Assembly (NCBI GenBank): GCA_030643345.1
Contig: DAOWMA010000010.1
Span: 1-15,067, forward strand
Length of the DNA: 15,067 nucleotides
From: Spirochaetaceae bacterium
GTDB taxonomy: Bacteria > Spirochaetota > Spirochaetia > B11-G9
Reading direction: 5' to 3'
The notes beneath the pieces were generated by a model. The model was not told the origin of the DNA and did no database searches. It saw only the letters and a list, made by a program, of their open reading frames with translations. The position numbers and the translations under genes were made by a program. Of the stretch, positions 8,359 to 15,067 are shown one piece after another; position 1 is the stretch's first letter, and every line of letters starts with the position of its first letter.

Positions 8359-8892
8359 ATGAACAGAAAATTATTGATTATTGGTACTATAACAATACTG
8401 CTGGCAACATCTGTCTTTGCAGAAAAACTTACAATGATAGGTGTTGTAGATCTGACAAAGATTGTTTCCGATTATTTCAAGGAATCAACAGCCTGGAGAG
8501 AGATAGATGAACTTACCAGGAGGGTAGATGAAAGCACTAATGCAAAAATGAATGAAATCCGGGAACTCCAGGAACAAAAAATTGATGCTGAAAACAGAAA
8601 TAATGACAATCTGGTCTTAAGACTGGATGATGATATCTTGAAAAAACAGCAGTACCTGCAGGAATATCATAAAATAATGTCTGATAGAATAGCATCAAAA
8701 AAGGAAAATCTCCTTACATCTTCAGGTTTTTCCAGGGAGATTATAGAAACTATCCAGTTTATAGCAGAAAACGAAGGGTTTTCAATAATATTCAGGAAAA
8801 AAGATCCAAATATACTCTACTACAATTACGAAGTTGATATAACCGAAAAGGTTATTGAACGATTAATTCTACGGGCATCTGCAGGTAACTAA
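8359..8892 (+). CDS. skp: Periplasmic chaperone Skp/OmpH family protein
   Basis: This 177-residue protein would hold unfolded outer-membrane proteins in the periplasm on their way to BamA. A signal peptide is clear: basic start MNRK, hydrophobic 5-17, and a cleavage motif VFA before Glu22. The mature part begins with a short beta strand (IGVVDLTKIV), then a long charged coiled-coil from about 45 to 105 (rich in E, K, R, Q, D), which would form the tentacle. It ends with a return helix and the family-typical C-terminus ILYYNYEVDITEKVIERL (residues 152-169). TAAGGAG at 8346-8352 with 6-base spacing sets the start. It follows bamA by 30 bp and precedes mutS by 5 bp. Sequence conservation in this family is low, so the call rests on architecture, C-terminal motif and position. 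Confidence 0.9.
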   Translation: MNRKLLIIGTITILLATSVFAEKLTMIGVVDLTKIVSDYFKESTAWREIDELTRRVDESTNAKMNEIRELQEQKIDAENRNNDNLVLRLDDDILKKQQYLQEYHKIMSDRIASKKENLLTSSGFSREIIETIQFIAENEGFSIIFRKKDPNILYYNYEVDITEKVIERLILRASAGN

Positions 8893-8897
8893 TAAAA

Positions 8898-11483
8898 ATG
8901 TCAGATATAACTCCGATGATGCTTCAGTATCGGAGAATTAAATCCCAGAATAGAGACGCCGTGCTGTTCTATCGTCTTGGGGATTTTTACGAAATGTTTG
9001 ATAGTGATGCACATGAAGTATCCAGGTTGCTGAATATTACCCTTACTGCAAGACATGGTATTCCTATGTGCGGAATACCATACCATGCGGCTGGTAATTA
9101 CATTCCCAGACTTTTAAATGCAGGAAAGAAAATTGCAATATGTGAACAAACTTCCAAACCGCAAAAAGGAAAAGGAATAGTTGACAGAGAAGTTGTCGAA
9201 GTAATAACCCCGGGGACGGTTATTGATGAAAACTATCTTAAGGGAAATCATAATAACTATATTATATCTATCGGAAGGACCGGAAATTATATTTCATTTG
9301 TTTATCTGGATCTATCTACAGCAGATTTTGGAGCCACAGCAATAGATTATGAAGGTAGAGACGGAAAGTTAAAGAAAGAACTATTTAGTTTAAATCCATC
9401 GGAACTTATTATACAGGAATCGTTATTGGAAGAAGATCCGGTTATAAGACGTCTTCTTGCTGAGAAACCAGGATTATTAATAAACAGATATCCGGATTGG
9501 AAATATGATTTGGAAAGTTCCTTTCTAAGATTGATTAAACAATTTGGTACAGCAAATTTAAAAGCTTTCGGTTTGCATAATAAAAGCCCGGAAATTCTTG
9601 CAGCTGCCGTACTTCTTGAGTATATAGACAGTACATCAAAAAGTCTTCTGGCACACATACAATCTATAAACATCTATTCTGATATGGATTATATGGGAAT
9701 GGATGAGGCAACTCAGAAAAATCTTGAAATAATACGTAATTTACAGGATAATACTGAAAGCTTCACACTAATAAGCATTCTTGATAAAACAAAAACTACA
9801 ATGGGTTCAAGAAAACTTAAAAAATGGTTACTTAGACCTTTAAGGAATATCGGGAATATAACTATAAGACATTCAGTAATCGATTTCCTTTATCATGATC
9901 AGATTCTTTTAAATACTGTTAGAAATCAATTGAAATCGGTATTGGATATAGAAAGGTTATCATCTAAAATTGCAATGGATAAAGCAAATGCAAAAGATCT
10001 GGCTGCCCTGGAAAGGAGCCTTGACAGTGTACTTGTTATTTCAAATTTGTTGGCGGAATTAAAAAATATTTCAGATAAATGGTATCTTGATTCTCAGATA
10101 ATAATAAAAATTGAATCCGTCAGAGAGCTGATTATAAATTCAATTCGTGAGGAACCCTCTTTACTCCTGACTGAAGGAAGAATGATTAAAAGCGGTTATA
10201 ACAAGGAATTGGATAAACTTAAAGAAATGAAACATAACAGTCAGCAGTATCTTAGGGAGTATCTTGAATCTGAAAAGGAAATCTCAGGTATTTCAAATCT
10301 TAAAATAAAGTATAATAAGATTATTGGTCATTTTCTCGAAGTTACAACCACAAATAAAAAACTTGTTCCGGATTATTTTATTCGTCGACAGTCGTTGGTA
10401 AATAATGAAAGATATACTACTGAAGAACTCGGAAAACTGGAATCTGATTTAAATAGTGCTGCAGAAAAGATAGTAGTACTTGAAAAAGAGCTTTTTATTA
10501 AAATTAGAGATCAGGTTAAAGCAGAAATAAAAACATTCCTGACTGTTTCTTCATATATATCAGATATGGATTGTCTTCAGTCTTTTGCACAGGCAGCCAC
10601 GGAATATGGATATATCAAACCTGAACTGAATGACAATCCAGGGCTTAAAATAAATCAGGGAAGACATCCGGTTGTCGAACAAAATCTCGGTCCAGGTGAG
10701 TTTGTCCCAAATTCAATTGAATTGAAAAACGATACAAACACCTTTGCCCTCATTACAGGTCCCAATATGGCAGGCAAGTCAACTTACCTGCGACAGGTTG
10801 CACTTATCGTTCTAATGGCCCAGGCAGGATCATTCGTACCCGCTTCGTATGCAGAAATTGGAATTACAGATAGAATTTTCTGTAGAGTAGGTGCTTCTGA
10901 CAACCTGGCAAGAGGGGAGTCAACCTTTTTAGTTGAAATGAATGAAACTGCTTTTATCCTGAGAAATGCAACTAAAAGATCTTTGGTTATTATGGATGAA
11001 GTTGGTAGAGGTACCAGCACGAACGATGGATTATCTATAGCCTGGGCTATCTCTGAATATCTGTTAAACCGGAATATAAAAACTCTTTTTGCGACTCATT
11101 ACCATGAGCTTACTAAAATCAGGAATAAAAACCTTATAAACCTCCATCTTGATGTATTGGAAAAAGAGGGTGACATTATTTTTCTGAAAAAGGTAATAGA
11201 AGGTGCTGCAGGCGATTCCTATGGACTTCATGTTGCTAAACTGGCAGGTATTCCCCAATCGGTACTGTTAAGAGCCTCCTCAATTCTCGCAGGTATAAAT
11301 ACAGTCAAAAAAACAGATTTTGAACCTGGAAATATAAAAAATAAAGATGTACAGCCCTCCCTGTTCAGTAGAAAGGATATTGTAGAAAGCTCTATAAAAT
11401 CGGCCGATCTTAACAGTATGACACCTATTGAAGCTCTTAAGTTTCTTTTCGATCTTCGCAGTGAGATTGAAGCAGCAGAGTAA
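8898..11483 (+). CDS. mutS: DNA mismatch repair ATPase MutS
   Basis: MutS recognises mismatches and small loops in DNA and starts repair as a sliding clamp. The 861-residue length is normal for the family. The N-terminal mismatch-binding domain has the Phe-x-Glu motif in GDFYEMF (Phe30, Glu32). The ATPase domain has Walker A GPNMAGKST (621-629), Walker B LVIMDE (696-701) followed by VGRGTST, and ATHYHE (732-737). The tail has QPSLF (819-823), matching the beta-clamp binding motif, and then the C-terminal helical dimerisation segment TPIEALKFLFDLRSEI. The start at 8898 gives the conserved opening TPMMLQYRRIK. The Shine-Dalgarno is weak (AGGT, 11 bases upstream), so translation is probably coupled to skp, whose stop lies 5 bp before. 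All catalytic residues are intact. Confidence 0.98.
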   Translation: MSDITPMMLQYRRIKSQNRDAVLFYRLGDFYEMFDSDAHEVSRLLNITLTARHGIPMCGIPYHAAGNYIPRLLNAGKKIAICEQTSKPQKGKGIVDREVVEVITPGTVIDENYLKGNHNNYIISIGRTGNYISFVYLDLSTADFGATAIDYEGRDGKLKKELFSLNPSELIIQESLLEEDPVIRRLLAEKPGLLINRYPDWKYDLESSFLRLIKQFGTANLKAFGLHNKSPEILAAAVLLEYIDSTSKSLLAHIQSINIYSDMDYMGMDEATQKNLEIIRNLQDNTESFTLISILDKTKTTMGSRKLKKWLLRPLRNIGNITIRHSVIDFLYHDQILLNTVRNQLKSVLDIERLSSKIAMDKANAKDLAALERSLDSVLVISNLLAELKNISDKWYLDSQIIIKIESVRELIINSIREEPSLLLTEGRMIKSGYNKELDKLKEMKHNSQQYLREYLESEKEISGISNLKIKYNKIIGHFLEVTTTNKKLVPDYFIRRQSLVNNERYTTEELGKLESDLNSAAEKIVVLEKELFIKIRDQVKAEIKTFLTVSSYISDMDCLQSFAQAATEYGYIKPELNDNPGLKINQGRHPVVEQNLGPGEFVPNSIELKNDTNTFALITGPNMAGKSTYLRQVALIVLMAQAGSFVPASYAEIGITDRIFCRVGASDNLARGESTFLVEMNETAFILRNATKRSLVIMDEVGRGTSTNDGLSIAWAISEYLLNRNIKTLFATHYHELTKIRNKNLINLHLDVLEKEGDIIFLKKVIEGAAGDSYGLHVAKLAGIPQSVLLRASSILAGINTVKKTDFEPGNIKNKDVQPSLFSRKDIVESSIKSADLNSMTPIEALKFLFDLRSEIEAAE

Positions 11484-11503
11484 TATCATGTGTATATATA
11501 GGT

Positions 11504-12199
11504 ATGGAGATAAAAAAATATTTTTTAAACCTTTTATTGCCTGAGGAATGTATTCTTTGTGGTAAAATAATTATAGAGACAGCAAATTATTATCCGATCT
11601 GCTCTTCCTGTGAAGATTTATTAAAGCCTGTAAAGGGGAATATATGCCCTGGATGCGGGATTTCACTGATATCTGAAAAAAAGAAGTGTCTGCGATGCAG
11701 GGACAGTGAATCCAATTATTTGTCAAACAGATCTTTATTCAAATATTCCGGATACATTAAAGAGGTAATATATCAATATAAATTCAATGACCGGAAAAAT
11801 TTGTCTTTTTATTTCGCAAAAAAACTTTCAAAAGTTCTGATTGAACAATACTCTGATAGTATAATTGTCCCTGTCCCCGGACGTCGTATTGTAAAAAAAG
11901 ACAGGGGCTGGGAGCATATAGATTTAATTGGGAAAATTCTTAAACACAATTATAAACTGCCCATAAAAAAACTCCTTGTCAGGAAGGGTAAAAAGGCACA
12001 AAAAACTCTATCCAGAGAGAAAAGAGCAGAGAATTTACGAAAAAGTATTATTTTACGGGAAAAAATAAAATCAATACCAGATTCTGTAGTACTGATTGAT
12101 GATGTATTTACAACCGGTACTACTGTCAATGAGTGTGCAGGGATTTTAAAATCCGCAGGGGTTAAAGAAATCTATTCTTTAACCATTGCACTGGATTAA
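11504..12199 (+). CDS. comF: ComF family phosphoribosyltransferase-like protein
   Basis: This 231-residue protein has the ComF layout. An N-terminal zinc-finger region carries four Cys-x2-Cys pairs (C16/C19, C33/C36, C48/C51, C62/C65). A type I phosphoribosyltransferase fold follows, with the PRPP-binding loop VVLIDDVFTTGTT (195-207). The mid-protein family motifs RGWEHIDLI (134-142) and QKTLSREKRAENLR (166-179) are also present. ComF is needed for uptake of single-stranded DNA in natural transformation, and it is linked to DNA metabolism in non-competent bacteria; which applies here cannot be told from the sequence. It starts 20 bp after mutS. No well-spaced Shine-Dalgarno is seen (AGG lies only 1 base before the ATG), and no other in-frame start exists between the mutS stop and 11504. 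The gene ends the tamB operon. Confidence 0.92.
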   Translation: MEIKKYFLNLLLPEECILCGKIIIETANYYPICSSCEDLLKPVKGNICPGCGISLISEKKKCLRCRDSESNYLSNRSLFKYSGYIKEVIYQYKFNDRKNLSFYFAKKLSKVLIEQYSDSIIVPVPGRRIVKKDRGWEHIDLIGKILKHNYKLPIKKLLVRKGKKAQKTLSREKRAENLRKSIILREKIKSIPDSVVLIDDVFTTGTTVNECAGILKSAGVKEIYSLTIALD

Positions 12200-12212
12200 G
12201 ATACTCCTCATA

Positions 12213-12241
12213 TTGACTTAATTCAATCATGTTGCTATATT
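12213..12241 (+). promoter_or_regulatory. Strong sigma70-type promoter for rimP-nusA-infB
   Basis: TTGACT (12213-12218) and TATATT (12236-12241) are separated by exactly 17 bases. TG at 12233-12234, one base before the -10, gives an extended -10. Transcription should start near 12248, leaving a leader of about 55 bases before rimP. A 7-bp inverted repeat, ATTCAAT (12221-12227) and ATTGAAT (12239-12245), overlaps the spacer and -10 and might be an operator. Confidence 0.75.
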
Positions 12242-12267
12242 GAATACAGCTTAATAATTCTAACATG

Positions 12268-12293
12268 AAGGGAGTCTGTAAGACTCCTTTTTT
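12268..12293 (+). terminator. Intrinsic terminator / attenuator hairpin in the rimP leader
   Basis: GGAGTC (12271-12276) pairs with GACTCC (12282-12287) around the loop TGTAA. The stem extends outwards by one G-T and two A-T pairs, and six T follow (12288-12293). It lies between the promoter at 12213-12241 and the rimP ATG at 12303, so it sits inside the leader of the rimP-nusA-infB transcript as well as ending the comF transcript. Its T tract ends only 9 bases before the ATG, so the hairpin may also affect ribosome access. Confidence 0.8.
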
Positions 12294-12302
12294 GATGGGT
12301 AG

Positions 12303-12749
12303 ATGGTTTTGGAACGTAAGAGTAGAGATAGTAGTTTAATTAACAGCATTGAACCGGTTATTGAAGGTATGGGGTTTTCACTTGTGGAATTTACATCACA
12401 CAGAAATAGATCCAACCTGACTGTTCATACAATTATTTACAGTAAGTCCGGTGTTACTATAGACGACTGCAGTAATGTATTTAAGACTATAATGCCCAGG
12501 ATTGAACTTATTGAAGATTCAAGAGATATTAATCTTGAAGTTTCTTCTCCCGGAATAACCCGAAACATAAAATCCGTTGATGAATTTGAGATTTTTTTGG
12601 GAAAGAAAGTAAGAATTCTTAGAAAGAATGATTCTGAATGGATTCATGGTTCAATTGAATCTGTAGGTGATAACAATTTGAATCTTAACAATGGAAAACA
12701 GACAACAACTGTCAGTTTTGCAGATATTAATAAAGCTAAATTAGAATAA
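12303..12749 (+). CDS. rimP: Ribosome maturation factor RimP
   Basis: RimP assists maturation of the 30S ribosomal subunit. The 148-residue length fits. The N-terminal alpha/beta domain has INSIEPVIEGMGFSLVEFTS (residues 14-33, in the place of the family's I-x-P-x-x-x-x-x-G-x-x-L-V-D opening) and DINLEVSSPGITRNI (77-91), which carries the highly conserved L-E-V-S-S-P-G motif. The C-terminal SH3-like domain covers about 92-148 (FLGKKVRILRKN onwards). A TAG stop directly precedes the ATG at 12303 in frame, so no longer start is possible. The ribosome site is poor: GGGT at 12297-12300 is too close for this ATG but well placed for a TTG at 12309. nusA follows 19 bp after the stop. Confidence 0.95.
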   Translation: MVLERKSRDSSLINSIEPVIEGMGFSLVEFTSHRNRSNLTVHTIIYSKSGVTIDDCSNVFKTIMPRIELIEDSRDINLEVSSPGITRNIKSVDEFEIFLGKKVRILRKNDSEWIHGSIESVGDNNLNLNNGKQTTTVSFADINKAKLE

Positions 12750-12768
12750 TAGGAGGACAGAAAAGTCT

Positions 12769-14238
12769 ATGGCTTCTGGACTTGCTGATGCAATTAAAGC
12801 CCTTGTTCAAGACAAGGGAATTTCTGAGGAACTCGTAAAAAAAACTATTGAAGATTTCATGTTTGCTGCTTATAAACGTAAATTCGGGACTGCAGAAAAT
12901 GCAGTTGTAAAATTTAATGATGATGATACAGAAGTTTCTATTTACGCGCGTAAAAATATAGTAGCTGAAATAGAAGACCCTGTTTTCGAAATACTGCTTA
13001 AAGATGCCCTCCTTGAAAATGAAGAATCTGAGATTGGTGATGAACTTCTAATCTATATAGATCCGGCAGGATTTGATCGTGGTGCTGTTCAAAGTGCAAA
13101 GCAAAATGCAAAACAAACCCTGCGAGAGATAAATAAAGATACCCTCTACTCTGAATTTAAGGGGAAAGAGGGCGAAATGATCATTGGATATCACCAGAGA
13201 GAAAGAAACGGTAACATATTTGTTGATCTTGGAAAAATTGAGGGAATACTTCCCAAACGATTTCAATCACCAAGAGAAACCTATCGTCCAAATGATAGAA
13301 TTAAAGCTTTAATATACGAAGTTAATAAAACACCTTCAGGTCTTCAGATAATACTATCAAGAACTCATACAGATTTCGTAAGACGTATTTTTGAATTGGA
13401 AGTTCCTGAAATTTACGATAATACAGTAGAAATTTTTAAAATTGTCAGAGAACCCGGTTATCGAACTAAAATTTCAGTTTATTCCAATAGAGAAGACGTT
13501 GATCCTGTTGGTGCATGTGTCGGAATAAAAGGTATACGAATTGAATCTGTTGTAAGAGAAATGGAAGGTGAGAAAATTGACATATTGAAGAATGTAACTG
13601 ATCCGAAGGAATTTATTAAAAATGCTTTGTCTCCGGCTGAAGTAGAGAATGTTTTAATTCTTAATGAGTCAAAACGACAGGCCCTGGCCATTGTTAATGA
13701 TAGTCAATTATCACTTGCTATTGGTAAAAGGGGACTTAATGTACGTCTTGCAAATAGATTAGTTGATTGGAATATTGATGTAAAAAATCATGCGCAATTT
13801 GAGGAAATGGATATAACCCTCGAATCAAAAAAAGAACTTGATGCTCTTTTTAATGATGTTGAGAATGAAACAGAAGAAATTACTTCAATTTCCGAACTTC
13901 CAGGAATGCCTGAGCGTCTTGCAGGACTACTTTCTGAGAATGGAATTGAGCTTATTGAATCTTTAGTATCGCTTGGAAAAGATGAACTTATTAAACTTGA
14001 AGGTCTGACTGAAGGAGATGTTGAGACAATTCAGAATATTATTGCTGAAAGCATTGATATAGTTGAAGAAACTGAACCGGAAGTATACGATACTAATGAA
14101 TATAGTGATGAATTGGAAAATACACCGGATAATGAGGAATACGAATGTCCTGAATGCGGTTACCCAATTACTACAGATATGGAAGTTTGTCCGAAATGCG
14201 GAGTAGGCTTAAGTTTTGAAATAGAGGAAGAGGAATAA
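12769..14238 (+). CDS. nusA: Transcription termination/antitermination factor NusA with C-terminal zinc ribbon
   Basis: NusA binds RNA polymerase and nascent RNA and tunes pausing, termination and antitermination. The 489-residue protein has the RNAP-binding N-terminal domain (about 1-130), the S1 domain (131-199, with GNIFVDLGKIEGILP), KH1 (200-280, GxxG loop in VGIKGIRI) and KH2 (281-345, loop IGKRGLNVRLA). Then comes a helix-hairpin-helix-like repeat at 371-430 (ISELPGMPERLAGLL and LVSLGKDELIKLEGLTEGD), an acidic linker (431-457), and an unusual terminal zinc ribbon with C460-x2-C463 and C474-x2-C477. AGGAGG at 12751-12756 supports the ATG, with a rather long 12-base gap. It lies between rimP and infB, the classic order. 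Identity is firm; the role of the tail is not known to me. Confidence 0.97.
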   Translation: MASGLADAIKALVQDKGISEELVKKTIEDFMFAAYKRKFGTAENAVVKFNDDDTEVSIYARKNIVAEIEDPVFEILLKDALLENEESEIGDELLIYIDPAGFDRGAVQSAKQNAKQTLREINKDTLYSEFKGKEGEMIIGYHQRERNGNIFVDLGKIEGILPKRFQSPRETYRPNDRIKALIYEVNKTPSGLQIILSRTHTDFVRRIFELEVPEIYDNTVEIFKIVREPGYRTKISVYSNREDVDPVGACVGIKGIRIESVVREMEGEKIDILKNVTDPKEFIKNALSPAEVENVLILNESKRQALAIVNDSQLSLAIGKRGLNVRLANRLVDWNIDVKNHAQFEEMDITLESKKELDALFNDVENETEEITSISELPGMPERLAGLLSENGIELIESLVSLGKDELIKLEGLTEGDVETIQNIIAESIDIVEETEPEVYDTNEYSDELENTPDNEEYECPECGYPITTDMEVCPKCGVGLSFEIEEEE

Positions 14239-14247
14239 AGGATTTTT

Positions 14248-15067
14248 ATGGCCGAAGAACAGGAAAAAAAGAATAAACCAAAATCAACTTTAATTAAACA
14301 TAGAAAACCAGAACCAGCTCCTGTAAAACCAGTTGAAACTTCTGAAAAAAAGAAAGTTGTTGTTGTCAAGAAAAAGGTTGTTGTAAAAAAGACAACACAT
14401 AAGGTTGTTGCAAAAAAAGATACTTCCAAAAAGATAGATAAAAAGCAGGAACCCTCAGATGCAACTTTAAAAGATAGTACTCCGGTTGTTCAGACTGAAG
14501 ATAATAAAAATATGGTTGAAAAAAAGGTTAGAAATACTCCATCTTCTGCCGGTAAAAAACCATCGGTTAAAAATGTAAGACCTGATTCACGATCATCATC
14601 ACCAGGTGGACGAACTTCTTATCAGGGAAGGACACAGGGAAGCAGGACTCCATATAGTAGTGACAGACAGGGTGGAAGGCCTCCTTACCAGGGAACAAGA
14701 CCCCCATATCAGGGTGACAGACAGGGTGGAAGACCTCCTTACCAGGGAACAAGACCCCCATATCAGGGTGACAGACAGGGGGGAAGACCTCCTTACCAGG
14801 GAACAAGACCTCCATATCAGGGTGACAGACAGGGGGGAAGGCCTCCTTACCAGGGAACAAGACCTCCATATCAGGGGGACAGACAGGGGGGAAGACCTCC
14901 TTACCAGGGAAGAACACAAGGAAGCAGACCTCCGTTTCAAAGAGGTCCCCAGACAAATAGAAGCGGAGGATCATCCCCTGAACCTTCTAATGATTTACAG
15001 AAAAAACCAGCTGGAAAAAAGTTCTTTAAAGCTAAGAAGAAATCTTCTTACCAGAAGAACAAAAAAC
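14248..15067 (+). CDS. infB: Translation initiation factor IF2, N-terminal part (runs off window)
   Basis: An open frame begins with ATG at 14248, 9 bp after the nusA stop, with AAAGGA (14237-14242) 5 bases upstream, and stays open for 273 codons to the window end. Residues 1-100 are rich in Lys, Val and Thr with runs such as KKKVVVVKKKVVVKK. Residues about 115-245 are a Gly/Arg/Pro/Tyr/Gln tract containing an 18-residue repeat. The Lys-rich basic character returns at 246-273. The GTPase domains that would prove IF2 lie beyond the window. The call rests on position after rimP-nusA and on the long, variable, charged N-terminal region typical of IF2, which in spirochaetes is often Gly/Arg rich. 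Confidence 0.88.
   Translation, partial: MAEEQEKKNKPKSTLIKHRKPEPAPVKPVETSEKKKVVVVKKKVVVKKTTHKVVAKKDTSKKIDKKQEPSDATLKDSTPVVQTEDNKNMVEKKVRNTPSSAGKKPSVKNVRPDSRSSSPGGRTSYQGRTQGSRTPYSSDRQGGRPPYQGTRPPYQGDRQGGRPPYQGTRPPYQGDRQGGRPPYQGTRPPYQGDRQGGRPPYQGTRPPYQGDRQGGRPPYQGRTQGSRPPFQRGPQTNRSGGSSPEPSNDLQKKPAGKKFFKAKKKSSYQKNKK
14662..14931 (+). repeat. 54-bp in-frame tandem repeat within infB
   Basis: Units begin with GACAGACAG at 14662, 14716, 14770, 14824 and 14878, exactly 54 bp apart. Each codes DRQGGRPPYQGTRPPYQG. The first four units are complete and give identical protein; their few base differences (GGT/GGG, AGA/AGG, CCC/CCT) are all synonymous. The fifth matches for 11 codons, then changes to RTQGSRPPFQ. 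Confidence 0.97.

Noticed and set aside
11488..11544. Small frame MCIYRYGDKK... starting between mutS and comF
   Set aside because: It is 18 codons long, overlaps the comF start in another frame, and has no good ribosome site. A coupling peptide is possible, but there is no support.
14662..14931. Tandem repeats considered as a CRISPR-like array
   Set aside because: The 54-bp units are contiguous, lack unique spacers, and stay in the coding frame of infB.
14567..14974. Minus-strand open frames of 135 and 113 residues with striking internal repeats
   Set aside because: They are antisense shadows of the 54-bp infB repeat; the periodicity and open frames follow from the sense repeat, and no ribosome site or family match is seen.

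Overview
The window is AT-rich and reads as a chromosomal housekeeping segment from a spirochaete (Spirochaetota, probably a free-living or commensal relative of Treponema/Spirochaeta). The argument is gene order. A dTMP kinase gene sits beside tamB-bamA-skp-mutS-comF, followed by rimP-nusA-infB. From memory this matches the order around BB0793-BB0801 in Borrelia burgdorferi, and tamB-bamA-skp-mutS matches TP0325-TP0328 in Treponema pallidum. No phage, IS, CRISPR, tRNA or rRNA is visible.

Layout. Positions 1-84 hold a nested palindromic element, a REP-like interspersed repeat cut by the window edge. Next, on the minus strand, come a membrane-anchored protein of unknown function (98-736) and, upstream of it in the same operon, dTMP kinase (703-1332). 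A 167-bp divergent intergenic region separates these from a plus-strand operon: tamB (about 1449/1500-5738), bamA (5788-8328), skp/ompH (8359-8892), mutS (8898-11483) and comF (11504-12199), with gaps of only 5-49 bp. After comF there is a very good promoter (12213-12241), then an intrinsic-terminator hairpin inside the leader (12268-12293), then rimP (12303-12749), nusA (12769-14238) and the 5' part of infB (14248 to the window end).

How the genes work together. TamB, BamA and Skp form an outer-membrane protein delivery and insertion set: Skp is the periplasmic chaperone, BamA the beta-barrel insertase, and TamB an inner-membrane-anchored periplasm-spanning protein. No tamA is seen in the window. 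MutS (mismatch repair) and ComF (a phosphoribosyltransferase-like DNA uptake/repair factor) ride on the same transcript. RimP, NusA and IF2 are the familiar transcription-translation operon, here apparently with leader attenuation.

No wholly new multi-gene system was found. The points most worth a second look are: a dTMP kinase P-loop in which the catalytic lysine is replaced by threonine; a terminator hairpin in the rimP-nusA-infB leader; a zinc ribbon at the C-terminus of NusA; a 54-bp tandem repeat coding a Gly/Arg/Pro/Tyr/Gln-rich tract in the IF2 N-terminus; the tamB start, which has no ordinary start codon in the expected place; and the palindromic element at the left edge.
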